Assembly: GCA_016210245.1 (NCBI GenBank)
Contig: JACQUR010000135.1
Span: 1 to 7,601, forward strand
Length of the DNA stretch: 7,601 nucleotides
DNA from: Chloroflexota bacterium
GTDB taxonomy: Bacteria > Chloroflexota > UBA6077 > JACQUR01
Direction: 5' to 3'
Translations under genes and position numbers: made by a program
The notes under the pieces: model-generated
The model's database searches: none
Seen by the model: only the letters and a program-made list of their open reading frames with translations
What the model was told of the DNA's origin: nothing
Shown here: positions 1-6,494 of the stretch, piece after piece
Numbering within the stretch: the stretch's first letter is position 1
Layout: every line of letters begins with the position of its first letter

Positions 1-101
1 GGGGGAGAGGGAGTTCTGCTCCCTCGCCCCCGGGGAGAGGGAGTTCTGCTCCCTCTCCCAGGGGGAGAGGGAGTTCTGCTCCCTCTCCCCCGGGGAGAGG
101 G
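1..101. repeat. 30-bp tandem repeat, each unit a hairpin
   Basis: Three full units occupy 1-30, 31-60 and 61-90, and a fourth is cut off after about 11 bases. Each unit is a near-perfect inverted repeat with arms GGGGAGAGGGAG and CTCCCTCTCCCC around the loop TTCTG; unit 1 has one stem mismatch (G at base 26). The junctions between units are also palindromic (CCCTCTCCCC against GGGGAGAGGG), so two alternative foldings exist. The array probably extends beyond the left edge. Arms are purine-only against pyrimidine-only. Similar G-rich intergenic repeats occur in Chloroflexota from memory; their function is unknown. Confidence 0.9.
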
Positions 102-113
102 TTGGGGTGAGGG
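92..113 (+). promoter_or_regulatory. Predicted G-quadruplex motif upstream of yggS
   Basis: Four G-runs are seen on the plus (mRNA-sense) strand: GGGG at 92-95, GGG at 99-101, GGGG at 104-107 and GGG at 111-113, with loops of 3, 2 and 3 nt. This satisfies the usual G3+/N1-7 rule. It ends 24 nt before the yggS ATG, so it would be in the 5' UTR if transcription starts upstream. A regulatory role is inference only. Confidence 0.5.
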
Positions 114-137
114 AGCAGGAACGGGCAGGGGAGTGAG

Positions 138-878
138 ATGCTGAGCCGAGATGCAGGCGCACCGGCGGCCGGAGCCGGGGAATTGGCCGAGCGGCTCGAG
201 CGGGTGCGGGCGACCATCGCGGCGGCGGCCCTGCGGGTGGGACGACAGCCCGAGGACGTCACGCTCGTGGCCGCCACCAAGACCGTCCCGGCACCGCTGG
301 TGTACCAGGCTGCGCTGCTGGGCGTGCGCCACTTTGGGGAGAACTACGTCCAGGAAGCGGCGGCCAAGCGCTCCGCCCTGCAGGGCACGCTGCCACCCGG
401 CGTGTGCTGGCACCTGATTGGCCACCTGCAGACGAACAAAGCCGCGGCGGCGCTGGAGCTTTTTGATATAATCGAAACCGCCGATAGTTTCCGCGTGGCG
501 CAGGCGATCAGTCGTCGCGCCGGGGCGCGGGCGGTGCCCGTGCTCCTGGAAGTAGCGCTCGGCGAGGCCCCGGAGCGGCTCGGATTCCGCCCGGACGAGT
601 TGGAGCGTGCGGTCGCAGCCGTGCGGGAGCTACCAGGCGTGGCCGTCCAGGGGTTGATGGCCGTTCCGCCACCAGAGGCTTCCCTGCACGAGGTCCGGCG
701 CCTGTTTCGGCGCTTACGGGAGCTGCGCGGCCAGCTCGCGTCCACCTATCCTGACCAGGACTGGCGGCACCTCTCGATGGGCATGAGCGGCGACTACGAG
801 GTCGCCATCGAGGAGGGAGCAACCATGGTCCGGATCGGGCGGGCTATCTTTGGCGAGCGGCCCTCCAAGCAGGGATGA
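138..878 (+). CDS. yggS: YggS/YBL036C family pyridoxal phosphate homeostasis protein
   Basis: This is a cytoplasmic PLP-binding protein of the alanine-racemase-like TIM-barrel fold. The family keeps free PLP in balance and has no firmly established catalysis. The 246-aa product has the expected family length. Family signatures seen: VAATKTV with the PLP lysine at K48, HFGENYVQE around 65-73, HLIGHLQTNK at 92-101, LLEVALGE with GF near 136-150 (the family often has Asn where A140 stands), GLMAVPP at 172-178, and the C-terminal LSMGMSGDYEVAI then GATMVRIGRAIFGER phosphate-binding region at 212-241. The ATG at 138 has GGGGAG at 128-133, a 4-nt spacer. It is followed after 10 nt by yggT, so the two are probably cotranscribed. 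One stretch near 461-475 has unusually AT-rich codons including a rare ATA. Confidence 0.95.
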   Translation: MLSRDAGAPAAGAGELAERLERVRATIAAAALRVGRQPEDVTLVAATKTVPAPLVYQAALLGVRHFGENYVQEAAAKRSALQGTLPPGVCWHLIGHLQTNKAAAALELFDIIETADSFRVAQAISRRAGARAVPVLLEVALGEAPERLGFRPDELERAVAAVRELPGVAVQGLMAVPPPEASLHEVRRLFRRLRELRGQLASTYPDQDWRHLSMGMSGDYEVAIEEGATMVRIGRAIFGERPSKQG

Positions 879-888
879 TGGATGAGAC

Positions 889-1161
889 ATGATCGGTTGG
901 CTGAGTACTTTCGTTCACCTGCTCTTCACCGTCCTGACCTGGGCGATCATTATTCGCGCCCTGCTCTCCTGGTTCAATCTGCCGCCTACCCACCGGCTGG
1001 TGATGCTGCTCTACGACGTGACCGAGCCTATCCTGGCCCCGCTGCGGCGGGTCATTCCCACCATCGGGATGATTGACATTACGCCAATTATCGCTATCAT
1101 CCTGATGCAATTTCTGGAGGGTGTCCTGGGCCAGGTCATTCGCACCGGGCTGGGCGCGTAG
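889..1161 (+). CDS. yggT: YggT family integral membrane protein
   Basis: This 90-aa protein of the YggT/CCB3 family has two predicted membrane segments, about residues 4-28 and 62-82. Between them are the family's conserved elements: RALLSWF at 23-29, TEPILAPLRRVIP at 45-57, and GMIDITPI at 60-67. E. coli YggT carries two tandem copies of this unit; the single copy here is the form common in Gram-positives, cyanobacteria and plastids. Its biochemical role is not settled; links to osmotic stress, cell division and cytochrome assembly have been reported for relatives. It starts 10 nt after the yggS stop with a weak GGATGAG ribosome-binding site, consistent with translational coupling in a yggS-yggT unit. 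Confidence 0.92.
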   Translation: MIGWLSTFVHLLFTVLTWAIIIRALLSWFNLPPTHRLVMLLYDVTEPILAPLRRVIPTIGMIDITPIIAIILMQFLEGVLGQVIRTGLGA

Positions 1162-1392
1162 AGCGGTTTTCGGAGAGATTGGGCCAGCAGGCATGGGCGG
1201 GGCGTCCTCGCTCCGCTCGCGCCTCTGGTGACCGGCGGGGTATCCTCGCCTCGCCCCCTGGTCCACGAACTCGCAGACCGCTCCGGGGATCGGCGCTGCT
1301 GCCTGTCCGACCGTTCGTCCGGCGCGTCGCCCGGTCCTCCGGGCCCGGTTCCGATTGCTACCGTTCCATGACAAGCGAGGGCAGTGCGACAG
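1162..1392. other. Gap downstream of yggT, no gene supported
   Basis: Reading frames here give arginine- and proline-rich, low-quality translations without family resemblance. The only structure seen is an imperfect direct repeat with a 38-base offset: CGGGG..TCCTCGC begins at 1198 and again at 1236, each copy followed by a C-rich stretch and CTGGT. An in-frame TGA at 1369-1371 limits upstream extension of the following small gene. No convincing promoter or terminator is seen. Confidence 0.5.
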
Positions 1393-1635
1393 ATGGATGA
1401 GGAGAGAGCCGAGTACCGGTTCCAGCAGGGGGAGGACGGAGTCTTCCGCTCCTACCTGGTTCGGCGGGGCAGCAAGGATGGACGCGGCGCCGGCGATAAC
1501 GACGCGCCCTTCGAAGGCTTCCAGCCCTCCCACTTCGGCCTGCGCCAGATGAGCCGGCTGCTGGTGCTGCGCAGTCGCGTCCTGGAGGCCAAGGAGGGCC
1601 AGGGGGGCCTGGCCGACGATCTGGCGGCCTCGTAG
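1393..1635 (+). CDS. Small hypothetical protein
   Basis: The reading frame encodes 80 aa from ATG 1393, or 83 aa from the in-frame GTG at 1384. GAGGG at 1377-1381 lies 11 nt before the ATG but only 2 nt before the GTG, so the ATG is preferred. I do not recognise a family. The protein is highly charged, with an acidic N-terminus (MDEERAEYRF), a Gly/Asp-rich middle, and a C-terminal stretch LRQMSRLLVLRSRVLEAKE that could be helical. There is no signal peptide or membrane segment. Most codons end in G or C, as in neighbouring real genes, which supports coding. Its stop codon sits inside the palindrome shared with the convergent acetyltransferase gene. It could belong to the yggS-yggT transcript, but a 231-nt gap separates them. 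Confidence 0.6.
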   Translation: MDEERAEYRFQQGEDGVFRSYLVRRGSKDGRGAGDNDAPFEGFQPSHFGLRQMSRLLVLRSRVLEAKEGQGGLADDLAAS

Positions 1636-1662
1636 CGGCACGGCCTGCCGTGCCGCTACGAG
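1629..1662. terminator. Perfect palindrome between convergent genes, likely bidirectional terminator
   Basis: The arms CTCGTAGCGGCACGGC (1629-1644) and its exact reverse complement (1647-1662) flank a 2-nt loop. The plus-strand gene stops at TAG 1633-1635 in the left arm; the minus-strand acetyltransferase stops at TAG 1658-1656 in the right arm, an exactly symmetric position. There is no U-run on either side, so this is not a classical intrinsic terminator. It may protect 3' ends or stall polymerase. Confidence 0.65.
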
Positions 1663-2288
1663 CGTCCGTTTCCGTCCGAAGCTTCCAGCGACTTGAACCG
1701 CTCGGCGGTCAGGAGCATGTCCTCGAACTGCACCTCCAGCCCCTGCGCCGTCTGTCGAAACGCCGCGCGCAGCGCCCGGTACTCGGGCTGCCGCAGCAGC
1801 TCGAGCAGCCGCGGGTCGTGGCGGTCCCAGTGGCCGCCAACCGTCTCGAAGCCGCAGCGCACGTAGGCGCGCCTGGCCCGCTCGTTATAGGCGGCCACGC
1901 TGAGCAGGAGCTGGCGGAAGCCCTGCTCGAAGAAGTAGTAACGCAGGAAGGCGCGCAGCGCATCCGTCCCGTAGCCGCGCCCGACGAAGCCGGGGTGGAA
2001 GTCGACCCCCAGCACGGCGACACCCTGGGCGCGGTGGACGTGGCGCAGGAAGATGCGCCCGATCATCTCCCCGCCCAGCTCCTCGACCGCGAACGGCTGT
2101 TGGCGCTGGCGCTCCACCAGGTCGCGAAACCAGGCATCCCGCCGCCAGCCGGGCATCCGGTGTGGATTGTAAGCTACGTAGAGCGGATCGCTGTGGTCGG
2201 GCCAGGCCAGCCAGCGGTCCACGTCCGAGCGGAAAAAGGGGCGGATGCGCGTCTTCGCCCCCCGGGCAAGGTAGACCTCGTCGCGCAT
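1656..2288 (-). CDS. GNAT family N-acetyltransferase (RimJ/GNAT_3-like)
   Basis: This 210-aa acetyl-CoA-dependent acetyltransferase has the GNAT fold. The acetyl-CoA pyrophosphate loop of motif A is VGRGYGTDAL at 102-111 (R/Q-x-x-G-x-G/A type), preceded by the strand VLGVDFHPGF. Motif B is NERARRAYVRCGFETVG at 135-151. The N-terminus RIRPFFRSDVDRWLAW resembles the RimJ-like branch, which acetylates protein N-termini, aminoglycosides or small amines; the substrate cannot be told here. About 55 residues follow the core, rich in Leu and Arg. The ATG at 2288-2286 shares one base with the upstream yggU stop (TGATG), so the two genes are translationally coupled. The frame is open much further upstream, but that part overlaps yggU and lacks family resemblance. 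The substrate is unknown; the fold assignment is secure. Confidence 0.88.
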   Translation of the reverse strand: MRDEVYLARGAKTRIRPFFRSDVDRWLAWPDHSDPLYVAYNPHRMPGWRRDAWFRDLVERQRQQPFAVEELGGEMIGRIFLRHVHRAQGVAVLGVDFHPGFVGRGYGTDALRAFLRYYFFEQGFRQLLLSVAAYNERARRAYVRCGFETVGGHWDRHDPRLLELLRQPEYRALRAAFRQTAQGLEVQFEDMLLTAERFKSLEASDGNGRS

Positions 2289-2554
2289 CACCGTGCCGAC
2301 CCGCCCAGGCGCGCCTCGATCTCCTGCACCGAGGCGAGCGGCAGCTCCACCACCTTGAGTCTCGCCCGCTGGCCGCGCACCAGCACCACCTCCCACTTCC
2401 GGACGCCCAGGGCCTCGGCCAGCAGCGCCACGAGCGCTTCGTTCGCCTTGCCCTCGATCGGGCGCGCCCGCAGCCGCACCTCCAGGCTCCCGTCCTCCGC
2501 CAGGGCCACCTGGTCGCGGCTGGCGCCAGGCTGGACGCGCACGTTCACCCGCAC
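2288..2554 (-). CDS. yggU: DUF167/YggU family protein
   Basis: This 88-aa protein matches the DUF167 (YggU) family: VRVQPGASRDQV at 5-16, then LEVRLRARPIEGKANEALV at 24-42, with the characteristic P-x-x-G-x-A-N signature, and RARLKVVEL near 63-71. The family is small, widely conserved and of unknown function. I chose the GTG at 2554 because GGAGG (plus coordinates 2564-2560) lies 5 nt upstream; GTG 2548 is a possible later start. It is followed with a 1-nt overlap by the acetyltransferase gene. In many bacteria yggU follows yggS-yggT on the same strand; here it is on the opposite strand, facing them. A promoter candidate lies just upstream, overlapping the hisS promoter. Confidence 0.88.
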   Translation of the reverse strand: MRVNVRVQPGASRDQVALAEDGSLEVRLRARPIEGKANEALVALLAEALGVRKWEVVLVRGQRARLKVVELPLASVQEIEARLGGSAR

Positions 2555-2573
2555 CAGGACCTCCGCTGCTCCA

Positions 2574-2582
2574 TGATATAAT
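2574..2582 (+). promoter_or_regulatory. Extended -10 promoter for hisS operon
   Basis: TGATATAAT is a perfect extended -10 (TGN-TATAAT) within an AT-rich island of an otherwise GC-rich sequence. No recognisable -35 lies 16-18 nt upstream, as is tolerated for extended -10 promoters. Transcription would begin near 2589, giving a hisS leader of about 145 nt. Confidence 0.5.
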
Positions 2583-2608
2583 TGTAATCAGGCGTAGACT
2601 TCGAGCAA
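2581..2608 (-). promoter_or_regulatory. Candidate promoter for yggU-acetyltransferase
   Basis: On the minus strand, TTGCTC (2608-2603) is followed after 16 nt by TACAAT (2586-2581). The -10 is good and the -35 matches TTGACA at three of six positions. The predicted start near 2574 would leave a leader of about 20 nt containing only the yggU ribosome-binding site. It overlaps the plus-strand -10. Confidence 0.4.
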
Positions 2609-2625
2609 TCGAGCACGGCGCACGC

Positions 2626-2655
2626 AAGGGCAGCCAGTGAGCTGCCCTTCTTTCT
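2626..2655 (+). terminator. Intrinsic-terminator-like hairpin in the hisS leader
   Basis: AAGGGCAGC (2626-2634) pairs perfectly with GCTGCCCTT (2641-2649) around a 6-nt loop, and is followed by the T-rich CTTTCT. It lies between the presumed promoter and hisS, which is the arrangement of an attenuator. No T-box consensus, leader peptide or antiterminator partner is evident. It could equally be a weak terminator ending a short leader RNA. Confidence 0.5.
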
Positions 2656-2717
2656 GGGTTGGAGGTTGAAGGTTGGAGGTTGGAGTTCTCCAACCTCCAA
2701 CCTTCAACCTCCAACCC
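2656..2717. repeat. Heptamer-based palindrome (GGTTGGA units) in hisS leader
   Basis: Arms of 30 nt (2656-2685 and 2688-2717) are exact reverse complements around a 2-nt TT loop. The left arm is a tandem run of 7-nt units GGTTGGA, GGTTGAA, GGTTGGA, GGTTGGA; the right arm mirrors it with TCCAACC units. The palindrome ends 5 nt before the hisS ribosome-binding site. Transcribed, it would form a 30-bp hairpin. It lacks stop codons in all frames. Tandem heptamers are reminiscent of cyanobacterial STRR repeats. Confidence 0.9.
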
Positions 2718-2722
2718 CGGTT

Positions 2723-2729
2723 GGGGAGG
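2723..2729 (+). promoter_or_regulatory. Ribosome-binding site fixing a TTG start of hisS
   Basis: GGGGAGG lies 5 nt before TTG 2735 and decides the start. An upstream in-frame TTG at 2666 would instead translate the palindrome and add 23 residues with no counterpart in HisRS. GGTTGG at 2719-2724, overlapping this site, is complementary to CCAACC at 2711-2716, the end of the palindrome. Confidence 0.7.
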
Positions 2730-2734
2730 CATCG

Positions 2735-3999
<1,265 letters not shown>

Positions 4000-4003
<4 letters not shown>

Positions 4004-5088
4004 GCGTAGAAACGATCGAACAGGCCGTGCTCGCGCGGCTGCGCGAGCAGCACGAGCGCCGCCAGCAGCTCGAGCAGGAGCTGGCCAGGCCGGAGGCGCT
4101 GGCCGACCGGCAGCGCCTGCAGGCGCTCGGCCGGGAGCACGCCGAGCTGGCCGAGGCGGCCACGCTCTACCAACGCCTGGAGAAGGTGCAGCACGACCTG
4201 GAGGAGACGCGCCAGCTCGCGCGTGGCGCCGAGGACGAGGAGATGCAGGCGCTCGCACGCGAGGACGAGGCGCAGCTCGAGGCCCGACGCCAGGAGTTGC
4301 TCGACCAGGCCCGCGAGCTGCTGCGGCCCCGCGACCCCAATGACGAGCGCGACGTGATCATCGAGATCCGCGCCGGCGAGGGGGGCGAGGAGGCAGGCCT
4401 GTGGGCAGCCGACTTGATGCGCATGTACCTGCGCTACGCTGAGGCCAGGGGCTTCCGCATGGAGCTGATGTACTCCAACGAGACCGACCTGGGCGGGATG
4501 AAGGAGGTCAGCTTCGCCGTGCGGGGGCGCGGTGTGTACTCACGCTTCAAGTACGAGAGCGGGGTACACCGGGTGCAGCGCATCCCGGTGACCGAGGCAG
4601 GCGGGCGCATCCACACCTCCACGGCGACGGTGGCGGTGATGCCGGAGCCCACCGAGGTGGACGTCCAGGTGGACGAAGCGGACCTGCGGATCGACGTCTT
4701 CCGCGCCAGCGGCCACGGTGGGCAGGGGGTGAACACCACCGACTCGGCGGTGCGGATCACGCATCTGCCCACGGGCGAGGTGGTGACCTGCCAGGACGGG
4801 CGCTCGCAGCTCAAGAACAAGGCGCAGGCCCTGGTGGTGCTGCGCGCGCGCCTGTACGAGCGCGAGCTGCAGCGGCGCCAGGAGGAGATGGCCGGGCTGC
4901 GGCGCGCCCAGGTGGGGCGGGGCGAGCGGGCAGAGAAGATCCGCACCTACAACTTCCGCGAGAACCGGGTGACCGACCACCGCATCGGGCTGACCCTGCA
5001 CAATCTGCCCGCCCTCCTGGAGGGGCAGCTCGATCCCCTGGTCGACGCCCTGGAGGCTGCGGCCCAGCGGGACGTGGCCGCAGCGTGA
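4000..5088 (+). CDS. prfA: Peptide chain release factor 1
   Basis: RF1 recognises UAA and UAG in the ribosomal A site and triggers peptidyl-tRNA hydrolysis. The 362-aa length is typical. The codon-recognition tripeptide is PVT at 196-198 within RIPVTEAGGRIHTS, the P-x-T form of RF1 as opposed to SPF of RF2. The catalytic GGQ is at 240-242 within ASGHGGQGVNTTDSAVR. The conserved IRAGEGGEEA of domain 2 is at 123-132, and the N-terminal ~110 residues are a charged coiled coil (domain 1). The GTG start at 4000 overlaps the hisS stop (GTGA) and has GGGAGGG at 3987-3993, 6 nt upstream. Q242 is the target of PrmC encoded immediately downstream. The stop TGA overlaps both the prmC start and the first heptamer of the repeat. 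Many window genes end in TAG or TGA. Confidence 0.97.
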
Positions 5089-6038
5089 TTTTGGATTTTG
5101 GATTTTGGATTTTGGATTCTGGATTGGGGACCGGCCGGTCCCCAATCCAGAATCCAGAATCCAAAATCCAAAATCCAACGCCCGGCAGCGTCGGCGAGTG
5201 CCTGCAGTGGACGTCTGAGGCGCTGCGCAAGGCTGGGATCGAGCAGCCGCGGTTCGAGGCTGGACTCCTGGTCGCGCTCGCCCTCGAGACGCGGCGGGAG
5301 TGGGTGCTGGCCCACCCCGAGCAGCGGTTGACGGCTGGCCAGCAGGCGCGGCTGGCGGCGCTGGCGCGGCGGCGGCTGGCGCACGAGCCGCTGGCCTACC
5401 TGCGGGGCGAGCAGGAGTTCTACGGCCGCAGCTTCCTGGTGGACGGGGCGGTGCTCATCCCGCGCCCCGAGACGGAGCTGCTGGTGGAGGTGGCCCTCCA
5501 GGCGTGCGACCGCGCCAGGGCGCGGGGCAACGCTCGGCCACTGGCGGTTGACGTTGGCGCCGGCTCCGGCGCCGTGGCCGTCACCGTGGCCCTGGAGCGC
5601 CCCTGGGCGCGGATGGTGGCGCTCGACCTCTCGGCCCGCGCGCTGGAGGTCGCCCGTCGGAACGCGCAGCGGCTGGGCGCAGGCAACGTCTGCTTCGTCC
5701 AGGCCGACCTGCTGGCGCCACTGCGCGGCCCCGTCGACCTGCTGGTGGGCAACCTGCCCTACATCCCGGATGCGCGCTGGCCCACCTTGCAGCCGGAGCT
5801 GCACTACGAGCCGCGCCTGGCCATCCTGGGCGGCCCGAGCGGGTTGGAGTTGGTCGCCCGCGCCCTCGACCAGGCCCGCGGCCTGCTGGCGCCGGGGGGT
5901 GAGGTAGCGCTGGAGATCGACGAGACGCAGGGGGCTGCTGCGCTGGAGCTGGCCGCACGCGCGTTCCCCAACACCCGGGCGGTGGTGCTGAAGGACTACG
6001 CCGGGTTGGACCGGGTGCTGCACGTGCGCCCGGGGTGA
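5085..6038 (+). CDS. prmC: Release factor glutamine N5-methyltransferase (HemK/PrmC), repeat-derived N-terminus
   Basis: This SAM-dependent enzyme methylates the glutamine of the GGQ motif in RF1 and RF2. From GTG 5085 it is 317 aa. The family core starts near residue 36: N-terminal helical domain about 36-100, PLAYLRGEQEF at 102-112, IPRPETELLVE at 125-135, SAM motif I DVGAGSGAVAV at 156-166, the substrate-binding NLPY at 223-226 (variant of NPPY), and YEPRLAILGG at 241-250. Without the first ~35 residues it would match the usual ~280 aa. Those extra residues are encoded by the GATTTTG palindrome and read as low-complexity Ile/Leu/Asp/Phe/Trp then Gln/Asn/Pro/Lys. No in-frame ATG or GTG follows the palindrome before the conserved core; only TTGs inside the repeat (5091, 5112, 5124) or a CTG at 5202. 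The GTG overlaps the prfA stop (GTGA), so reinitiation by coupling is likely; its ribosome-binding site is weak. Confidence 0.9.
   Translation: MILDFGFWILDSGLGTGRSPIQNPESKIQNPTPGSVGECLQWTSEALRKAGIEQPRFEAGLLVALALETRREWVLAHPEQRLTAGQQARLAALARRRLAHEPLAYLRGEQEFYGRSFLVDGAVLIPRPETELLVEVALQACDRARARGNARPLAVDVGAGSGAVAVTVALERPWARMVALDLSARALEVARRNAQRLGAGNVCFVQADLLAPLRGPVDLLVGNLPYIPDARWPTLQPELHYEPRLAILGGPSGLELVARALDQARGLLAPGGEVALEIDETQGAAALELAARAFPNTRAVVLKDYAGLDRVLHVRPG
5087..5178. repeat. Heptamer-based 88-bp palindrome (GATTTTG units)
   Basis: The left side holds GATTTTG at 5087, 5094, 5101 and 5108, then GATTCTG at 5115. The centre 5122-5147 is a perfect palindrome around GGACCGGCCGGTCC. The right side holds CAGAATC at 5148 and 5155, then CAAAATC at 5162 and 5169. 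The inverted repeat runs 5091-5134 against 5135-5178 with one mismatch, which is a G-U wobble in RNA, and no loop. All six frames are free of stops. It sits within the predicted prmC reading frame. Confidence 0.93.
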
Positions 6039-6133
6039 AGCAGAGCCGGGAAACTCCGTCGGCTGATCCAGCAGGTCATTGCTGGCTCCTCTGCCTCCTG
6101 TGGGCCGGCATTCAGCCCAACCCCTGGTTCCCC
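6039..6133. other. prmC downstream region with weak inverted repeats
   Basis: No gene is seen. CCAGCA/TGCTGG (stem 6, around 6068-6085) is enclosed by GCAGAG (6040-6045) and CTCTGC (6089-6094), a possible branched hairpin after the prmC stop. There is no U-run. It may serve as a weak terminator for the hisS operon; the support is modest. Confidence 0.3.
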
Positions 6134-6177
6134 CCAACATGGTACAATTGGTCATAATGGCCGATTGGTCATGTTGG
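6134..6177 (+). promoter_or_regulatory. Promoter and operator of the toxin-antitoxin operon
   Basis: An extended -10 TGGTACAAT lies at 6140-6148. It is surrounded by an inverted repeat, CCAACATG (6134-6141) and CATGTTGG (6170-6177), and a direct repeat ATTGGTCAT at 6147-6155 and 6164-6172 (17-nt spacing). Such repeats over the promoter fit autorepression by a Phd/YefM antitoxin dimer, alone or with toxin. No clear -35 is seen. Confidence 0.55.
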
Positions 6178-6191
6178 AAAGGGGGAGCATC

Positions 6192-6494
6192 ATGGCCAGG
6201 AGAGTGAGCGCCGCCGAAGCCAAGGCCCAGCTTCCGGCGCTGATGGCCTCGGTGGCCTATGGGAGCGAGCGCGTCCTTATTGAGCGGCGAGGTAAGCCGC
6301 TCGCCGCGCTGGTGAGCGTTGACGACCTCGAGCGGCTCGAGCGGGAGCAGGCAGTGTCGGCCCGACCGCGTGGCGCTCTAGCCCTCGTGGGCCTCTGGCG
6401 CGACGTGGGGGACGAGCAGATCGACGCCCTGGTTGCCCACATCTATGCCGAGCGCGAGAAGGACACAGGCAGGCCAGTAGAGTTGGATGACTGA
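6192..6494 (+). CDS. Phd/YefM family antitoxin
   Basis: The 100-aa product has the Phd/YefM N-terminal DNA-binding/dimerisation domain: RRVSAAEAKAQLPALMASV at 3-21, then VLIERRGKPLAALVSVDDLERLE at 28-50 (the typical 'I.r.GkPvAvLvs..dye.l' pattern). The C-terminal half, about 55-100, is acidic and would be the toxin-neutralising tail (DVGDEQIDAL, then EREKDTGRPVELDD). The ATG at 6192 has GGGGGAG at 6181-6187, 4 nt upstream; the in-frame TTG at 6165 would lie within the operator and is not preferred. The stop shares one base with the toxin start (TGATG), so the two are translationally coupled. It likely binds the repeats at its own promoter. The gene symbol is left open because Phd-type antitoxins pair with several toxin families. 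Confidence 0.9.
   Translation: MARRVSAAEAKAQLPALMASVAYGSERVLIERRGKPLAALVSVDDLERLEREQAVSARPRGALALVGLWRDVGDEQIDALVAHIYAEREKDTGRPVELDD

Noticed and set aside
1..101. CRISPR array
   Set aside because: The 30-bp units are directly abutting with no unique spacers, so it is a plain tandem repeat.
2545..2574. Nine-codon leader peptide overlapping the yggU start (ATG 2574 to TGA 2545, minus strand)
   Set aside because: Its ATG would lie about at the predicted transcription start, with no ribosome-binding site or regulatory codon run. Probably chance.
2666..2734. Upstream TTG start for hisS that would translate the GGTTGGA palindrome
   Set aside because: It has no proper ribosome-binding site and adds 23 residues foreign to HisRS. 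TTG 2735 has GGGGAGG at good spacing and gives the normal N-terminus.
5087..5178. Insertion sequence or MITE with a transposase
   Set aside because: No transposase frame is present, and no target-site duplication could be recognised, as the heptamers themselves obscure the boundaries.
4947..6155. Long open frame antisense to prmC
   Set aside because: It passes through the stop-free palindrome and shadows prmC, with no family resemblance.
6165..6191. Antitoxin start at TTG 6165
   Set aside because: It lies within the operator repeat and would need a start before any ribosome-binding site. ATG 6192 follows GGGGGAG and begins at the family's N-terminus.
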